DNA of 64,000 nt from Lycium barbarum (lineage: Eukaryota > Streptophyta > Magnoliopsida > Solanales > Solanaceae). The stretch is taken from contig NC_083339.1 in the NCBI RefSeq assembly GCF_019175385.1, forward strand, positions 82,138,120 through 82,202,119. The letters are read 5' to 3'. Every line of letters begins with the position of its first letter. Position 1 is the stretch's first letter. Positions 10,440-21,841 of this stretch are shown piece by piece. The position numbers were made by a program, and so were the translations under genes. The notes under the pieces were generated by a model, which did no database searches, was not told where the DNA came from, and saw only the letters and a program-made list of their open reading frames with translations.

Positions 10440-11379
10440 TAGGGGTGTACAAAGTAAACCGACAAACCGCACCAAACCGATAAACCGAGTCAAACCGAGA
10501 AAACAACCCGACTAGTGGTTTGGTTTGACTTGGTTTGGTGTTGGGAAAAAAAACCCGACCATAATTGGTTTGGTTTGGTTTTAACTAAAAAAAATCAAAC
10601 CGAATCAAACCAACCCGACATTACATGTATTCAATTTTTAAAATATTTTATACATAAAAATATTTATTTGTAAAGTAATTTATAAATATTTCTTAAATTT
10701 TTTCGTAATTTTTTATCTATTATCATATTATTCAAGCTTGAACTTAGAATTTTGAATGTCAATAAGTTTTATATCCTATGGATGTTAGTAACTCAAATAA
10801 AGTCCAAACCAAAACCAACTCAACACTAATCCTAACAAAAGAAATTCAATTTACCACTAGAAATGACAATAATGTTGGATATCTATCCTTTAGTTTTGCA
10901 TAATTGATTTAGAGAGTAAAAATACATAACTTAAGTTTTTTTCTTTGTCATATAATTAATACTTATTTTATCATGACTTAGTATTTTTAGATTATGGTCA
11001 TTTCATTTTATGGCTTGTTAATTAGCAATATTTATTTTAACCGATTATATTAGCTTTTGTTGAATATTTTAATACAATGTCATCACTCTTCTCACATTTT
11101 GTGTTATTTTCTTAAGAAACACTTTAATTACATAATTGTATCTTACTAGGACTAAAGAAATATTTAAAGTAAAAGTTATATGTTTTGTATCAAGACTATT
11201 CCGAAAAAAAACCCGAAAAATCCGAGAAAACCGAACAACCCGAACAACCCGAGAAAACCCGAGGTTGAAAAACCCGAATTTTATTGGTTTGGTTTGGTGT
11301 ATAAATTTTAAAACCCGACGCAATTGGTTTGGTTTGGTGTTTAAAAAATCCGAACCAACCCGGTCCATGTACACCCCTA
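10440..11379. mobile_element. Non-autonomous hAT-type DNA transposon, 940 bp
   Basis: The ends are TAGGGGTGTACA and TGTACACCCCTA, perfect 12-base terminal inverted repeats. They are flanked by 8-base duplications CTTGGAGA (10432-10439) and CTAGGAGA (11380-11387), which differ at one base. The empty site is visible in the right LTR of element I near 15960. An 8-bp duplication and TAGGG ends fit the hAT superfamily. Subterminal regions are packed with CCGAAC/CCAAACC-type repeats and their complements, and the centre is very A/T-rich. No transposase frame is present, so it would need a transposase from elsewhere. Confidence 0.88.
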
Positions 11380-11888
11380 CTAGGAGATATGCCCCCAACA
11401 ATATGGGCTAAAAATCTGGTCCGAGATTTTACTGAAGTTGTTCCGATTCATTTTGTTTAGATTCGTTTATCTTCTAATCCTCCTCCAACTCTCATGTAAC
11501 CTCTTATACATACATATACATACCCATATACATACATAACAATCCATACACGTCTCGAAGGGTCCGGAGAATCACCATAACCTTAAACGTAACTGGAGAA
11601 CTTACGAAGCTTCGACGAAACTCCAATCGCAAAAATATATTCATATCTTTTATCCATCTTCTATATCATTACTAATAATCTCAAATACTTTAAAAGGGCA
11701 CTCACATTACCTCATATACGCTCATAACGCGATTTCAAATACTTTAGGTTACGATGTCACCTCGGGATACTTAAGGCAACCATATATATAACGATATTCT
11801 TACTAACTCGATTAACTTTCCTTGAACTTTCTTAACTCATTCTTTCTTGTCTTAATTAAAATAGCACAGACTCTTACGGGGTGTAACA

Positions 11889-11923
11889 TCCTCCCCCCCT
11901 TAGGAACATTCGTCCCCGAATGT
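11889..11923 (-). promoter_or_regulatory. Polypurine tract and hairpin of element I
   Basis: On the minus strand, TAAGGGGGGGAGGA abuts the 3' LTR (11888). Just upstream of it is ACATTCG, loop GGGA, CGAATGT (plus-strand 11906-11923). The hairpin matches those in G, H and E except that the loop is GGGA rather than AGGA. Confidence 0.8.
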
Positions 11924-12918
11924 CAAATTAGTCCTACATAATTATACTGCTTCTGGTGATTTTATAACGATTCACTTGTAACTTGAACTCATCTATCATG
12001 TTGTGCCTTTCTTTACTTAGACTAATGCCATTCTCCACCTGACATCTGTTAATATTGATCTTCCAAATATAGTAGACACGATTTAGCTACCTCCGTAATC
12101 GACTGCAACTTACCATATCCATCTATACTTGAAGCTTAAGTCGAGTTCGTCTTGCTCGTTCTCTTTAAATTCATTGTCTTCTAGTAACTAGCTCGTTCTG
12201 ACCATCTCACTTAAACCATTTCGCAATTTCCCTTAATCCTACTTATAACACTTCAAGCATATTATCTCGTGTCGTTTCTCTATTTTTGACTCAACTCTTC
12301 TATCGCCCCTTTACTCAGGTTCACCTGGGTCCCCAATCCCTCCTGAAATGATCTCCAGAAATTTGCTGATCATATATGCTTTCCTAAAAAAAAAATTCCC
12401 AAGTAAGGATGATGCTTCTTACGAATGACATGGAGGGTATCTCTTAGAATTTAATCCAACATAATAGATTTTCCCTATCGGTATCGACTTTCAAAACATG
12501 CTAAGAACTTATATCTCATTTTCCTATTCATATTTCTGGAAAAATTTGGGCAAAGGTTCCTCTGTATTTCTTACTATCCCAAAACCTGCACGCAGGAAAT
12601 ACCGACCATGCCTCACAGGGCCAACACACATCATATCACATCGTATCATAGCCACACAGGGCTAACAATTTCAAATAAAAGTATAAAGGTGTCGGGACTT
12701 ACCTCACATATGGCACCTCGAGACGTACCTGATCCTTTAACTATCTATTCTGTTGTACTTTTCTATCCACCTTCTCTTTCATCCTCAAATCTCACATTTC
12801 AATCAAATTCCAATATTCTTACCTTACCCGACACGCCTCTTTCGTACCATAACTTACTTGCGTATTGTGTAGCTTCCAATATCATCGGTCACTTTCTTTT
12901 GCCGATATCATTCTTCAG

Positions 12919-12937
12919 CTGAAATCAAAGGTTAGTA
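12919..12937 (-). promoter_or_regulatory. Branch-point and acceptor-like signal in element I
   Basis: On the minus strand TACTAAC (12931-12937) is followed by CTTTGATTTCAG ending at 12919. It lies about 185 bases after the primer-binding site, as in G, H and F. Confidence 0.5.
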
Positions 12938-13104
12938 AGAGGAATTTCATTTCTTATGGCTGGCTCTATCGCACGATCTAAGATCCAAAGAAAGGTAACA
13001 CCCTAAATGCCCTGTAGCCTCCTGTTTATCGATGTGGTGCACAACACACCGATAAACAAGACTCTACTAGACACGGCTTTGCAGACAACCCCTAGGACAG
13101 ACCT

Positions 13105-13116
13105 GCTTTGATACCA
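13105..13116 (-). promoter_or_regulatory. Primer-binding site of element I
   Basis: The minus strand reads TGGTATCAAAGC starting 4 bases from the LTR edge at 13120. It matches initiator-Met tRNA with one mismatch (A for G). Confidence 0.82.
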
Positions 13117-13119
13117 CTT

Positions 13120-16100
13120 TGTCACACCCTAATTCCGCTAGGGTGTGATGGGCACCCGACCCTTACCTAGGGCCGAGCGAACCCTCAGACTCTTCCTGCA
13201 CATAAAATCATGTCAAACTTTTCAAATCAAATGAGATGAAATACATCGTAATTTTTTTTTTCCAGAAATATTATTTCACGTAGCTTCCAAGCATAACGAA
13301 TCAATAATCATACAAAATTCAGTACATAACACAGACCGACATTTTGGCTGACGGACCCGCTTACAGACTGACAACCAATACCCACGACGCTGTCTGCAAA
13401 GTCTCTAACGTAATCCAGAAAGCATAACATACCAACTCTGACTCGGCAGCACTCCGGGAACAAATGGAGCTTGCCATCTGCACTGGAACATCTTCTATAC
13501 TGTCTTCAACTCACCTGGGAGTACCTGCGCGGCATGAAACGCAGCCCCCCAAAAAGAAGGGGTCAGTACGAAATATGTACTGAGTATGTAAAGCATACAA
13601 CAGAGAAAGCAAAGTCACAACTGAAATACGATATATAGAAAGCGAGGACAATAGCCAGCATACTAAGGAGTCGTATCCGGCGTACAACAGGCAAAAGAAG
13701 TTCCGGAGAAATCAACACGGCAATCGGGATGACAAAATATTTGCTTTCTTTTGGAAAACATCTTTGTTTCACACACATAGAAGAATCAACGCACAATTTC
13801 CGCGGCCATAAGTCCAGCGGTCACAATCACACATACCGCGGTCAAGTATCCAGCGGTTTTCTATCACAAGTTCGACATACCGCGGTCAAGGGTCCAGCGG
13901 TCTATGTCGGCATAATCACAAGTGCGGCAGACGCGGTCAAGGGTCCAGCAGTCAATGCCATACGTCCGGCATGACGCGGTCAAGGGTCCAACAGTCAATG
14001 TCGGGCACGCCGCGGTCGAAGGTCTAGCGGCCAATATCACATATGCGCATATTCACATAACCGGCCCGGGACTCGGTAACACAGAAGATAACCAGACAAA
14101 ATGCCAAATTATCACTTTCCAAATATAATCACACATGCCAGGATCATGCATCACACAGGACTCAGGTATACCAAAATCGTATATCGGAAAATAAAGAAAA
14201 TAAGTAGTTTGTCCAGAATCTCAAGGTAAGATTTTAAAAAACGCTATAGATGTCAAAAACATTTTATAATGCTCATGGAGGTGGTCATAACACCTATCAT
14301 ATAGAGAACAACATAATAACCAGGAGTTACCTGCGAACTCTGGACAAGAGTACAATGGCTAAAGCCGTACATCACATGTCAGGGTTTCGGTCCCCACAAT
14401 TGGGTCAATAATCATTAAAATCCGTCTCGGGATAGATAAAATATCTCCCGTTTAGTAGTCGGAACAATAACCATGAGTTCCCTTGACTTACCGTACGGGA
14501 ATAAGACAAACAGAACAATAAGAGAGGCATCGGGGATAGCGGGCCCACCTCGGGCCAAGTCGAGGCGGCGGACGAGAATCACGCCCATTAGACTCTACGG
14601 AGTCATCCAGGAAAGTTTTAGAACGATCGGGTTACATTTGTAAACGTTTTGGAAGTCCAACCACTTTTCTAGTAAAATGCACCTTTTATAATTCAATTCT
14701 ATTGAATGAATAGTAACGAAAACTAATCTCGGGTTACGATGAGCAGGATGGTCCCCGAGGCCGAAATCTCAACCTAGTAGACCTAGGGCATGCCAAAGAA
14801 GGAAAGGATAAGCTTTACATACCTTTCGCGCTACTCACGCTTGTCCAAACTCAATCTCCGTTTCGCCCAAAACCTACAAATGGTCATTTTTACCAATTGT
14901 TAACTATAAGGCTTTTGGTATTCAATATTTAACTCAGCACTTGTCTACAAAAATTTGGGCAGCATTTCCCCTATAAACTCATCTATCCGAATTTCCAATT
15001 GCTCTCCTGTTGACACAGAAATACCAACAATAACATATGGACACAACCATATCTTCAATTCTTTTATTTCAACAAGAACAACAACATATCAAAACAGCCC
15101 CCAACTGTAACATAACGATGCCCGAAATTCTAACGAACACTTGCAATACACCAAGCAGCCCATATGCACTTCTTATACCTTATTTCATGCAATATTTTCA
15201 GAAAATTTCAGGGAAATACAACAGCAGCCACTCGACACCACATCATCTACTCATGTGCAATAAAACCACATTATTATCTCTATAATCCTTACAACAACCC
15301 ACAACAATTTAACTCCAACTCTAACCATTAAATTCCTTCACTCTCCTCACATATCCATGATTACAACAACCAAAATATTAATTCAAATCAGTCCATCAAT
15401 TTCAATTAAAACAGCCCCTCACCCATAAATTTCAACAAAACAACAAACGAGTTTATAATGTTGTTTTCTCCGTTCTAATTCGTTAAAACTCTAAATAAAC
15501 ACTTTAATAACATAAAAGGAATTTTATAAATACCTTATCAGAAGCTCCACCACGAAAATTTCATCCCCCAAGACCAATATTTATCTCAAATTGAAGGCAA
15601 CGCAACATACAACGTTTTTCTCTTCATGAGCTTCGGGATTCGGAGCTCGGATTTTGATTAAAATGGCTTCCTTAGCCTAGGATCTCTCTCTCTCTCTCTC
15701 TCTCTAATGTTTTTGGAGGATATTAGCTGAAAAGGATCAGCCCTCAAGTGAATTTTCCATATATATTAACGTTAATGGGCCACATGGGCCGAAACATTAG
15801 TGTTTGGGTCGGGTCCAAACTTGCTGCCCTGCCAGCCCAAATTGCATCGTCCATATTTCCTTATCCAAATATCATTTTGACGAGCGGTTTGTTGCGTTGG
15901 AAACTAGACTCGATGAACTTCATTTTAGGCTTTTGAAACACCTTAAAACGCCTCATATACTAGGAGATATGCCCCCAACAATATGGGCTAAAAATCTGGT
16001 CCGAGATTTTACTGAAGTTGTTCCGATTCATTTTGTTTAGATTCGTTTATCTTCTAATCCTCTTCCAACTCTCATGTAACCTCTTATACATACATAACAA

Positions 16101-16446
16101 TCCATACACGTCTCAAAGGGTCCGGAGAATCACCATAACCTTAAACGTAACTGGAGAACTTACGAAGCTTCGACGAAACTCCAATCGCAAAAATATATTC
16201 ATATCTTTTATCCATCTTCTATATCATTACTAATAATCTCAAATACTTTAAAAGGGCACTCACATTACCTCATATACGCTCATAACGCGATTTCAAATGC
16301 TTTAGGTTACGATGTCACCTCGGGATACTTAAGGCAACCATATATATAACGATATTCTTACTAACTCGATTAACTTTCCTTGAACTTTCTTAACTCATTC
16401 TTTCTTGTCTTAATTAAAATAGCACAGACTCTTACGGGGTGTAACA
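13120..16446 (-). mobile_element. Element I 5' LTR (right copy)
   Basis: A 3327-base copy of the left LTR without the hAT insertion. By eye it differs at only scattered bases, so the element inserted fairly recently. It holds the same minisatellite (13801-14037), double hairpin (about 13520-13583) and reverse AAGGTATGTAAAGC (about 14809-14824). Confidence 0.9.
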
Positions 16447-16451
16447 GGATA

Positions 16452-18658
16452 CACAAAAGATTGAAGCCGTAAAGAATTGGCCTAGACCCACGACGCCCAC
16501 GGAAGTACGTAGTTTTCTGGGATTAGCAGGCTATTACAGAAGATTTGTGGAAAAGTTTGCTTCGATTTCAGCGCCTTTGACAAGGATAACTCAGAAGGGA
16601 GCCAAGTTCCTGTGGACTGATGCTTGTGAACGAAGCTTCCAATTGCTGAAAGAGAAATTGACCACAACTCCAGTTCTGACTCTTCTAGAGGGACCAGACA
16701 GGTATGTTATTTATTGTGATGCTTCTGGTGTGGGGTTAGGCTGTGTATTGATGCAGCACGGCAGAGTTATAGCCTACGCTTCCCGGCAGCTCAAAAAGCA
16801 TGAAAAGAATTATCCTACCCACGATCTGGAGCTTGCAGCGGTAATCCATGCTCTGAAGATATGGAGACACTATTTATATGGCGTTCATGTTGATATCTAT
16901 ACAGATCATAAGAGTCTCCAGTATATTTTTAAGCAGAAAGAGCTTAATTTGCGGCAGCGGCGATGGCTGGAGCTACTGAAAGACTATGATGTGGATATTC
17001 TGTATCATCCGGGCAAAGCTAATGTTGTTGCGGATGCACTCAGCCGCAAGTCTATAGGCAGCTTGGCAGACCTATAGCCAGACAGGAAAGAGATAGTACG
17101 TGATATTCATCAGTTGGCTAATCTTGGGGTTCGTCTGGCCGATTCTGGAGGTACGCAGATTTTTGTCCGAGGGGTTTCTGAATCATCTATTAAGGAAGAT
17201 ATTAAGCGGCACCAATATGAAGATCCTGTTTTAGCTCGGTACAGAGACACAACACCTGAAAAGGAGAAGACTCCGTTCGAGTTTACATCGGACGGGACAT
17301 TATTGTACAGAGGCAGGTTGTGTGTACCTGATAATGCAGGGCTACGGCAGCAGGTTATGAGCGAGGCACACTATGCTCGCTATTTTGTTCTTCCTAGGTC
17401 TACGAAGATGTACCATGATCTCAGATGCCTATACTGGTGGGATGGCATGAAACGGGATATTGCAGAATTCGTCGCCCAGTGCCCAAACTGTCAGCAGGTC
17501 AAAATTGAGCATCAGAAGCCGGGTGGACTGTTGCAAGAAATGGAAATTCTGACATGGAAGTGGGAGATAATTAATATGGACTTCATTACAAGTTTGCCTC
17601 GCACTCCACGGAAGTACGATTCCATCTGGGTTATTGTCGATAGGCTGACAAAATCAGCCCATTTTCTCCCCGTCAGAACTACTTATTCCGCTGAGGATTA
17701 TGCCAGGCTTTATATTAGAGAAATCGTGCGACTTCACGGAGTTCCTATATCTATTATCACTGACAGAGGTGCCCAGTTTACGGCGAACTTCTGGAGATCT
17801 TTTCAGGAGGGATTAGGGACTCAGGTGAGTCTGAGCACGGCTTTCCATCCTCAGAGCGACGGGCAGGCCGAGCGCACTATACAGACGCTTGAAGATATGT
17901 TGCGGGCCTGTGTTATTGATTTCAGAGGTAGCTGGGATGATCATCTGCCGTTGATAGAGTTTGCTTATAATAACAGCTACCATTCCAGCATCCAGATGGA
18001 TCCGTACGAGGCTTTGTATGGCAGAAAATGCAGGTCACCGATCGGCTGGTTTGATATTGGCGAGACAGAATTAATTGGCCCAGATATGATCCAGTAGGCC
18101 GTTGATAAGGTGAAACTTATCCGAGAGCGACTATTAGCAGCCCAGAGTCGACAGAAGTCATACACTGATAAACGACGTTGACCATTGGAATTCCAGGTTG
18201 GTGATTGGGTATTTCTGAAGGTATCGCCTATGAAAGGCGTAATGCTATTCGGCAGAAAGGGTAAGCTCAGTCCGCGTTACATTGGACCTTATCAGATTAT
18301 TCGGAAAATTGGGAGTGTTGCCTATGAACTAGACCTGCCATCTGATTTGGAAGCGGTACATCCGGTTTTTTATGTATCCATGCTCCGCAAATGTGTTGGC
18401 GATCCTTCCAGAATATTTCCAGTGAATGATATTCAGGTGACAGAAGAGTTATCTTACGAGGAGCAGCCTGTAGCCGTTCTGGATCGCCAGGTGAGGAGAT
18501 TGCGCAATAAGGATGTAGCCTCGGTTAAAATACTGTGGAAAAATAAGAACAGGGAGGAGATGACTTGGGAGGCTGAAGAAGAAATGAAGAAGAAGTACCC
18601 TCACCTGTTTCCTCCATCTACAGGTAATTTAAATTCTGTAACGGATTATGTTGATTGA
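16452..18658 (+). pseudogene. pol: pol part 2 of element H: RNase H, integrase, chromodomain-like tail
   Basis: This resumes the frame interrupted at 7593. RNase H begins with [13 protein letters not shown] and includes [11 protein letters not shown] and [10 protein letters not shown]. Integrase follows: its zinc-binding part has CPNC but the second His of the HHCC motif is Leu (CTT at 17390-17392), and the next Gly is Arg. The catalytic D, D and E are visible in NMDFIT, ITDRGAQF and GQAERTIQ. The C-terminus around 18340-18620 (HPVFYVSMLRK, LDRQVRRLR, MTWEAEEEM) resembles the tail of Tekay/Del chromoviruses, thought to bind chromatin. Stops: TAG 17075, TAG 18095, TGA 18179. The paralogue in element E has CAA, CAG and CGA there. 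The frame ends at 18656-18658. Confidence 0.92.
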
Positions 18659-18731
18659 TAAATAAGTTATGTATGCTGCCCATATAAGGAACCTTCCCCA
18701 AAATGCTTACAAGAACTTATAAGATTAATCT

Positions 18732-18767
18732 TACATTCGAGGACGAATGTTCTAAAGGGGGGGAGGA
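18732..18767 (+). promoter_or_regulatory. Hairpin and polypurine tract of element H
   Basis: The inverted repeat ACATTCG, loop AGGA, CGAATGT is followed by a purine run AAAGGGGGGGAGGA, which touches the 3' LTR start at 18768. The purine run would prime plus-strand synthesis. Confidence 0.85.
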
Positions 18768-21162
18768 TATTATATCCCGTATTTTTGAACCTCGGAGTAT
18801 CTACTGGGGTGGGGCCCACACACCGATTTTTTTTAATTTTTTTTTTGGAACATCTGAAAAGTCATATGAATCACATATGTAAAGTTAAACACAACTCATG
18901 AAGAACCCCTGGGCCAAATCAAAGTGGAAGCCCTCCAAACGAATATTTTTAAGAAAACGTTTTCGGGTGACCTGACTTTGAGGGGCAAAAACGGTATTAT
19001 AAGTTTGTAATTTGGAAAAATACCAAGAAATAGAAGTTGTAGATAATTGAATTATCTTTCCATCCATAGGTCGTGGGTTCCCAGGTGACGTCGGTACAAG
19101 GAGATATGAACGTTTTAAGGTCAAAAGGTCAGTGGGCTAGGCCCAACTCGGGACCAACCGAGTTGGCCCAAAAAAATGAAAAGAAAAAAAATTGGCCCAA
19201 CTTGGAGAGGGGTGGCCGGCCATGCCATGGCCCAAGCCCGTGATTTTAATTAATTTCCATGTGCTAAATAATAAAAGGGGCAATTATTCATTAAATCCCC
19301 TAGAACTTTCAAGAGAAAGATAAGAAGAAAAACAAGAGCAACAACATAAGAGCCATTTCGGGTTTGGCCATAGAAAAATCATCCCTCAAAATCTTGCCTC
19401 TAAAATTATTTTCTTGTTGAATTCCTACTAATTCAAGGTCCCTCTACAACTTGGTGTAGTTGTTTTGGAAGATTGAGCATTAGTTTCATCAATCTCACAC
19501 TTTGGACAAGTGAAGAAGATTGGAGAAAAAGGTAAGAATTCATACCTTTTTATTATGTTATGAAGGTTTGTTTGTGTTGTAGTGTATGAAAATGAGTAGA
19601 AACTATGGAAATATGGAAGTTTACAAAGTGAATATATATATATATGTAGCCGTGAGTGTATATATGTTGTATACATATGGTGAGTTGTATTCTAGTTGTG
19701 GTTAGGGTGAAAATTATATTGGGAATGAAAGTTGAATGAATTTTGGTTGAAGTTGGAATGTAGAAGATTATGTCACCTTAGAATGATTTTGTGATATTAT
19801 GGAAATGAAGTTGTTAAGATGTGAATTATGATTATGGTTGATGAAATTGGAAGACGGAAATATGTTATGGATATGTAGGTTGAAAATTAGAAGTTTTGGA
19901 TGAATTATGACTTTGGTGGAAAGTTTTTATATTTTGTATATCTTGTGAATATTTTGTGGAAATGATATGAAATGCTTCCGAATTGTGTTGTAATAATCTT
20001 GATTAGTAATGAATATGAAAATGTCGATATTGATTTGAAAATACGAAGTTGGAATGAAGGTTACGACATGATGTTGGAAAGATGAATAATTATGTTATAT
20101 TATGTTTTGTAGTGATTATTGTTGTTGTTGGTGTTGTTGTTGGGTCGTTGTTGATTGTTTTGGCCGAGTTGAATTCTCGGGGGCGCTATATGTATAGGGG
20201 AGATGCTGCCCAAATTTTTGTAGAAAATGTTGACTTAAGATTTAGGTCTGAAGTCTTATGGCTAACAATTGGTAAACGTGACCATTTGTAGATTTCGGGC
20301 GAAACGGGAATTGAATTCGGAAAGGCGTAAAGACCATATAAGGTATGTAAAGCTATCCCGATTCTTCTTTTGGAATGTCCTAGGTGTACTAGGATCGGAT
20401 TTGAGTCTCGGAATATATTCTGTCCATCGGAATCCGCGTTTGAAATTGTCACTTTTTCATTCAATAGAATTGAACCCTTTAGGAATGCTTTGTTGGAAGA
20501 ATTAGGCAAACTTTCACAAATTGTTTAGAATGTTATGAAATGTCCCTAGTACCTCTATAGGTGACCCCATAAGCTTAATATATGTAATTTGAGCCCACCG
20601 CTTCGGTTGTCCCGAGGTGGGCCCACTATTTCCGATTTTACCCTTTTGCGTTTATGACTTGTCTTTGAGCGGCTTTAAAGGAAAGGTTTTAACTTCTAAA
20701 TAAAAGTCATTTTTAATACTCCATTATGTCTTATAAATCGTTTTGGATCTTGGAAACGATCTCGGAAAGATTATGCCTCCGTAACCTATTATGACATCCG
20801 AAATTCACTTACTATGATTCCGTCCGATTTCATTGCTTTGATTTGTCATTCGGTATGCCCCATTGAGTCTCTGGAAATATATATGGTATTTTATTGCATT
20901 TAGTCTCTCACTACTCCATTCGTGGATGCCTCAATGTTTCCCACACTGAGCCCGGGCCAGGATATGTTCTCAAGCGATTTCCACTGCATTGTTCGCCGTG
21001 CCTCGATGTGAGGGGGCAGGTATACATGTACATGGGTTGTGGAGTATGCTGTGCCATGTGCACTATTTTGATATGATATGATCTGATATGGCCATCGGAT
21101 ATGTTATACTATGTTATGGGGTTATCCCCTATTCTGATTCTTATGTGTTGTGGCACTAGCGT

Positions 21163-21207
<45 letters not shown>

Positions 21208-21841
21208 CGGGGGGGTGACCACGTTCTGTCTACCGAGTGCCTTGGCGGGGGCCGGATATGATATGGCATATGTCTCTATACACACTTCATATGTTTTGAA
21301 AATATGCATTTGATATTCTGGATTTTGCATTCTTTTTCTGTTCATTCTGTTTCCGGGTATGATCTTGTTTCTGTACTTCAGGCTTTACATATTCCGTACT
21401 GACCCCCTTTCTTCGGGGGCTGCGTTTTCATGCCACGCAGGTACAGACGACAGGTTTGCTGATCCGCCCGCATAGGACTTTATTCTGCTATTTTGAGGCG
21501 CTCTTTTGTCCGGAGCCTATCTTTAGGTACAGTCTTCTGCCATTGTATATATGTATGCCATTCAGGGGTACGACGGGACCCTGTCCCGTCTTATGATTCT
21601 GTTTTGTTCTGTAGAGGTCTGTAGACATGCATGTGGGTTCTGTATATTTTTCTGGGATTGTTATGATCTGTGATGGCCTTATCGGCTTCCACGTGCTATA
21701 TCTGTGCATATGCGATATCTAGTAACGCCAAATTGACTCTTATATTGATATATTCTGCTAATATGCTAGTTTGGGGTTATTGGGTACGTATGGGTGTCCA
21801 GCACGGACACTAGTCACGGCCTACGAGGTTGGGTCGTGACA
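18768..21841 (+). mobile_element. Element H 3' LTR
   Basis: 3074 bases, paired with 1637-4709. It starts TATTATATCC, so the usual TGTT end has a G to A change, and it ends GGGTCGTGACA. Differences from the 5' LTR include a shorter TA run, a much longer G run, and loss of about 14 bases of the first hairpin near 21394. That loss fits slippage between two CATATTC repeats. Followed by CATGG at 21842-21846. Confidence 0.92.
21164..21215 (+). repeat. G-rich homopolymer (G44-C-G7)
   Basis: 44 G, one C, then 7 G. The 5' LTR has only 18 G at this place. The reverse strand gives an artificial polyproline frame. Confidence 0.95.

Larger units (their letters stand above)
7594..11888 (-). mobile_element. 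Element I 3' LTR (left copy), carrying a hAT insertion
   Basis: On the plus strand it starts TGTCACACCC and ends GGGGTGTAACA. It matches 13120-16446 throughout, apart from a 948-base insertion (hAT element plus duplicated site) and a short CATA-rich expansion near 11511-11540. It holds GC-rich tandem repeats (8277-8513), the double hairpin in reverse (about 7998-8066), a reverse AAGGTATGTAAAGC (9286-9300) and a CT microsatellite. No coding capacity was seen. Confidence 0.9.
11889..13119 (-). mobile_element. Element I interior, non-coding
   Basis: 1231 bases between the two LTRs, T/C-rich on the plus strand. Read on the minus strand it has the primer-binding site, a TACTAAC...TTTCAG acceptor-like signal, a leader-like stretch similar to element G's interior, and the hairpin plus polypurine tract. 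The plus-strand frame at 12608-12922 has no recognisable domain and I treat it as chance. Confidence 0.85.
7594..16446 (-). mobile_element. Element I: nested LTR element without genes
   Basis: An 8.85-kb insertion in H's pol, flanked by GGATA (7589-7593 and 16447-16451). Its two LTRs (7594-11888 and 13120-16446) enclose only 1231 bases. The primer-binding site sits beside the right LTR and the polypurine tract beside the left one, so the element is on the minus strand. No gag or pol motif was seen. Long LTRs, working-looking replication signals and no genes fit a large non-autonomous (LARD-like) element moved by another element's proteins. Confidence 0.9.
1637..21841 (+). mobile_element. Element H: complete Tekay/Del-type Ty3/Gypsy LTR retrotransposon
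   Basis: A 20.2-kb element with two 3.07-kb LTRs (1637-4709 and 18768-21841), a primer-binding site, gag, pol with a chromodomain-like C-terminus, and a polypurine tract. It is flanked by the 5-bp target duplication CATGG (1632-1636 and 21842-21846). Domain order protease, reverse transcriptase, RNase H, integrase marks it as Ty3/Gypsy. The C-terminal block with EEQPVAVLDRQVRRLR resembles Tekay/Del chromoviruses. About 8.85 kb of its length is the nested element I. Eight in-frame stop codons and this insertion make it non-autonomous today. Confidence 0.93.

Noticed and set aside
12608..12922. 104-codon plus-strand frame in element I
   Set aside because: It is antisense to the element, in T/C-rich interior, ends near the acceptor-like signal and shows no domain.
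21109..21345. Polyproline minus-strand frame
   Set aside because: It is simply the translation of the G homopolymer.
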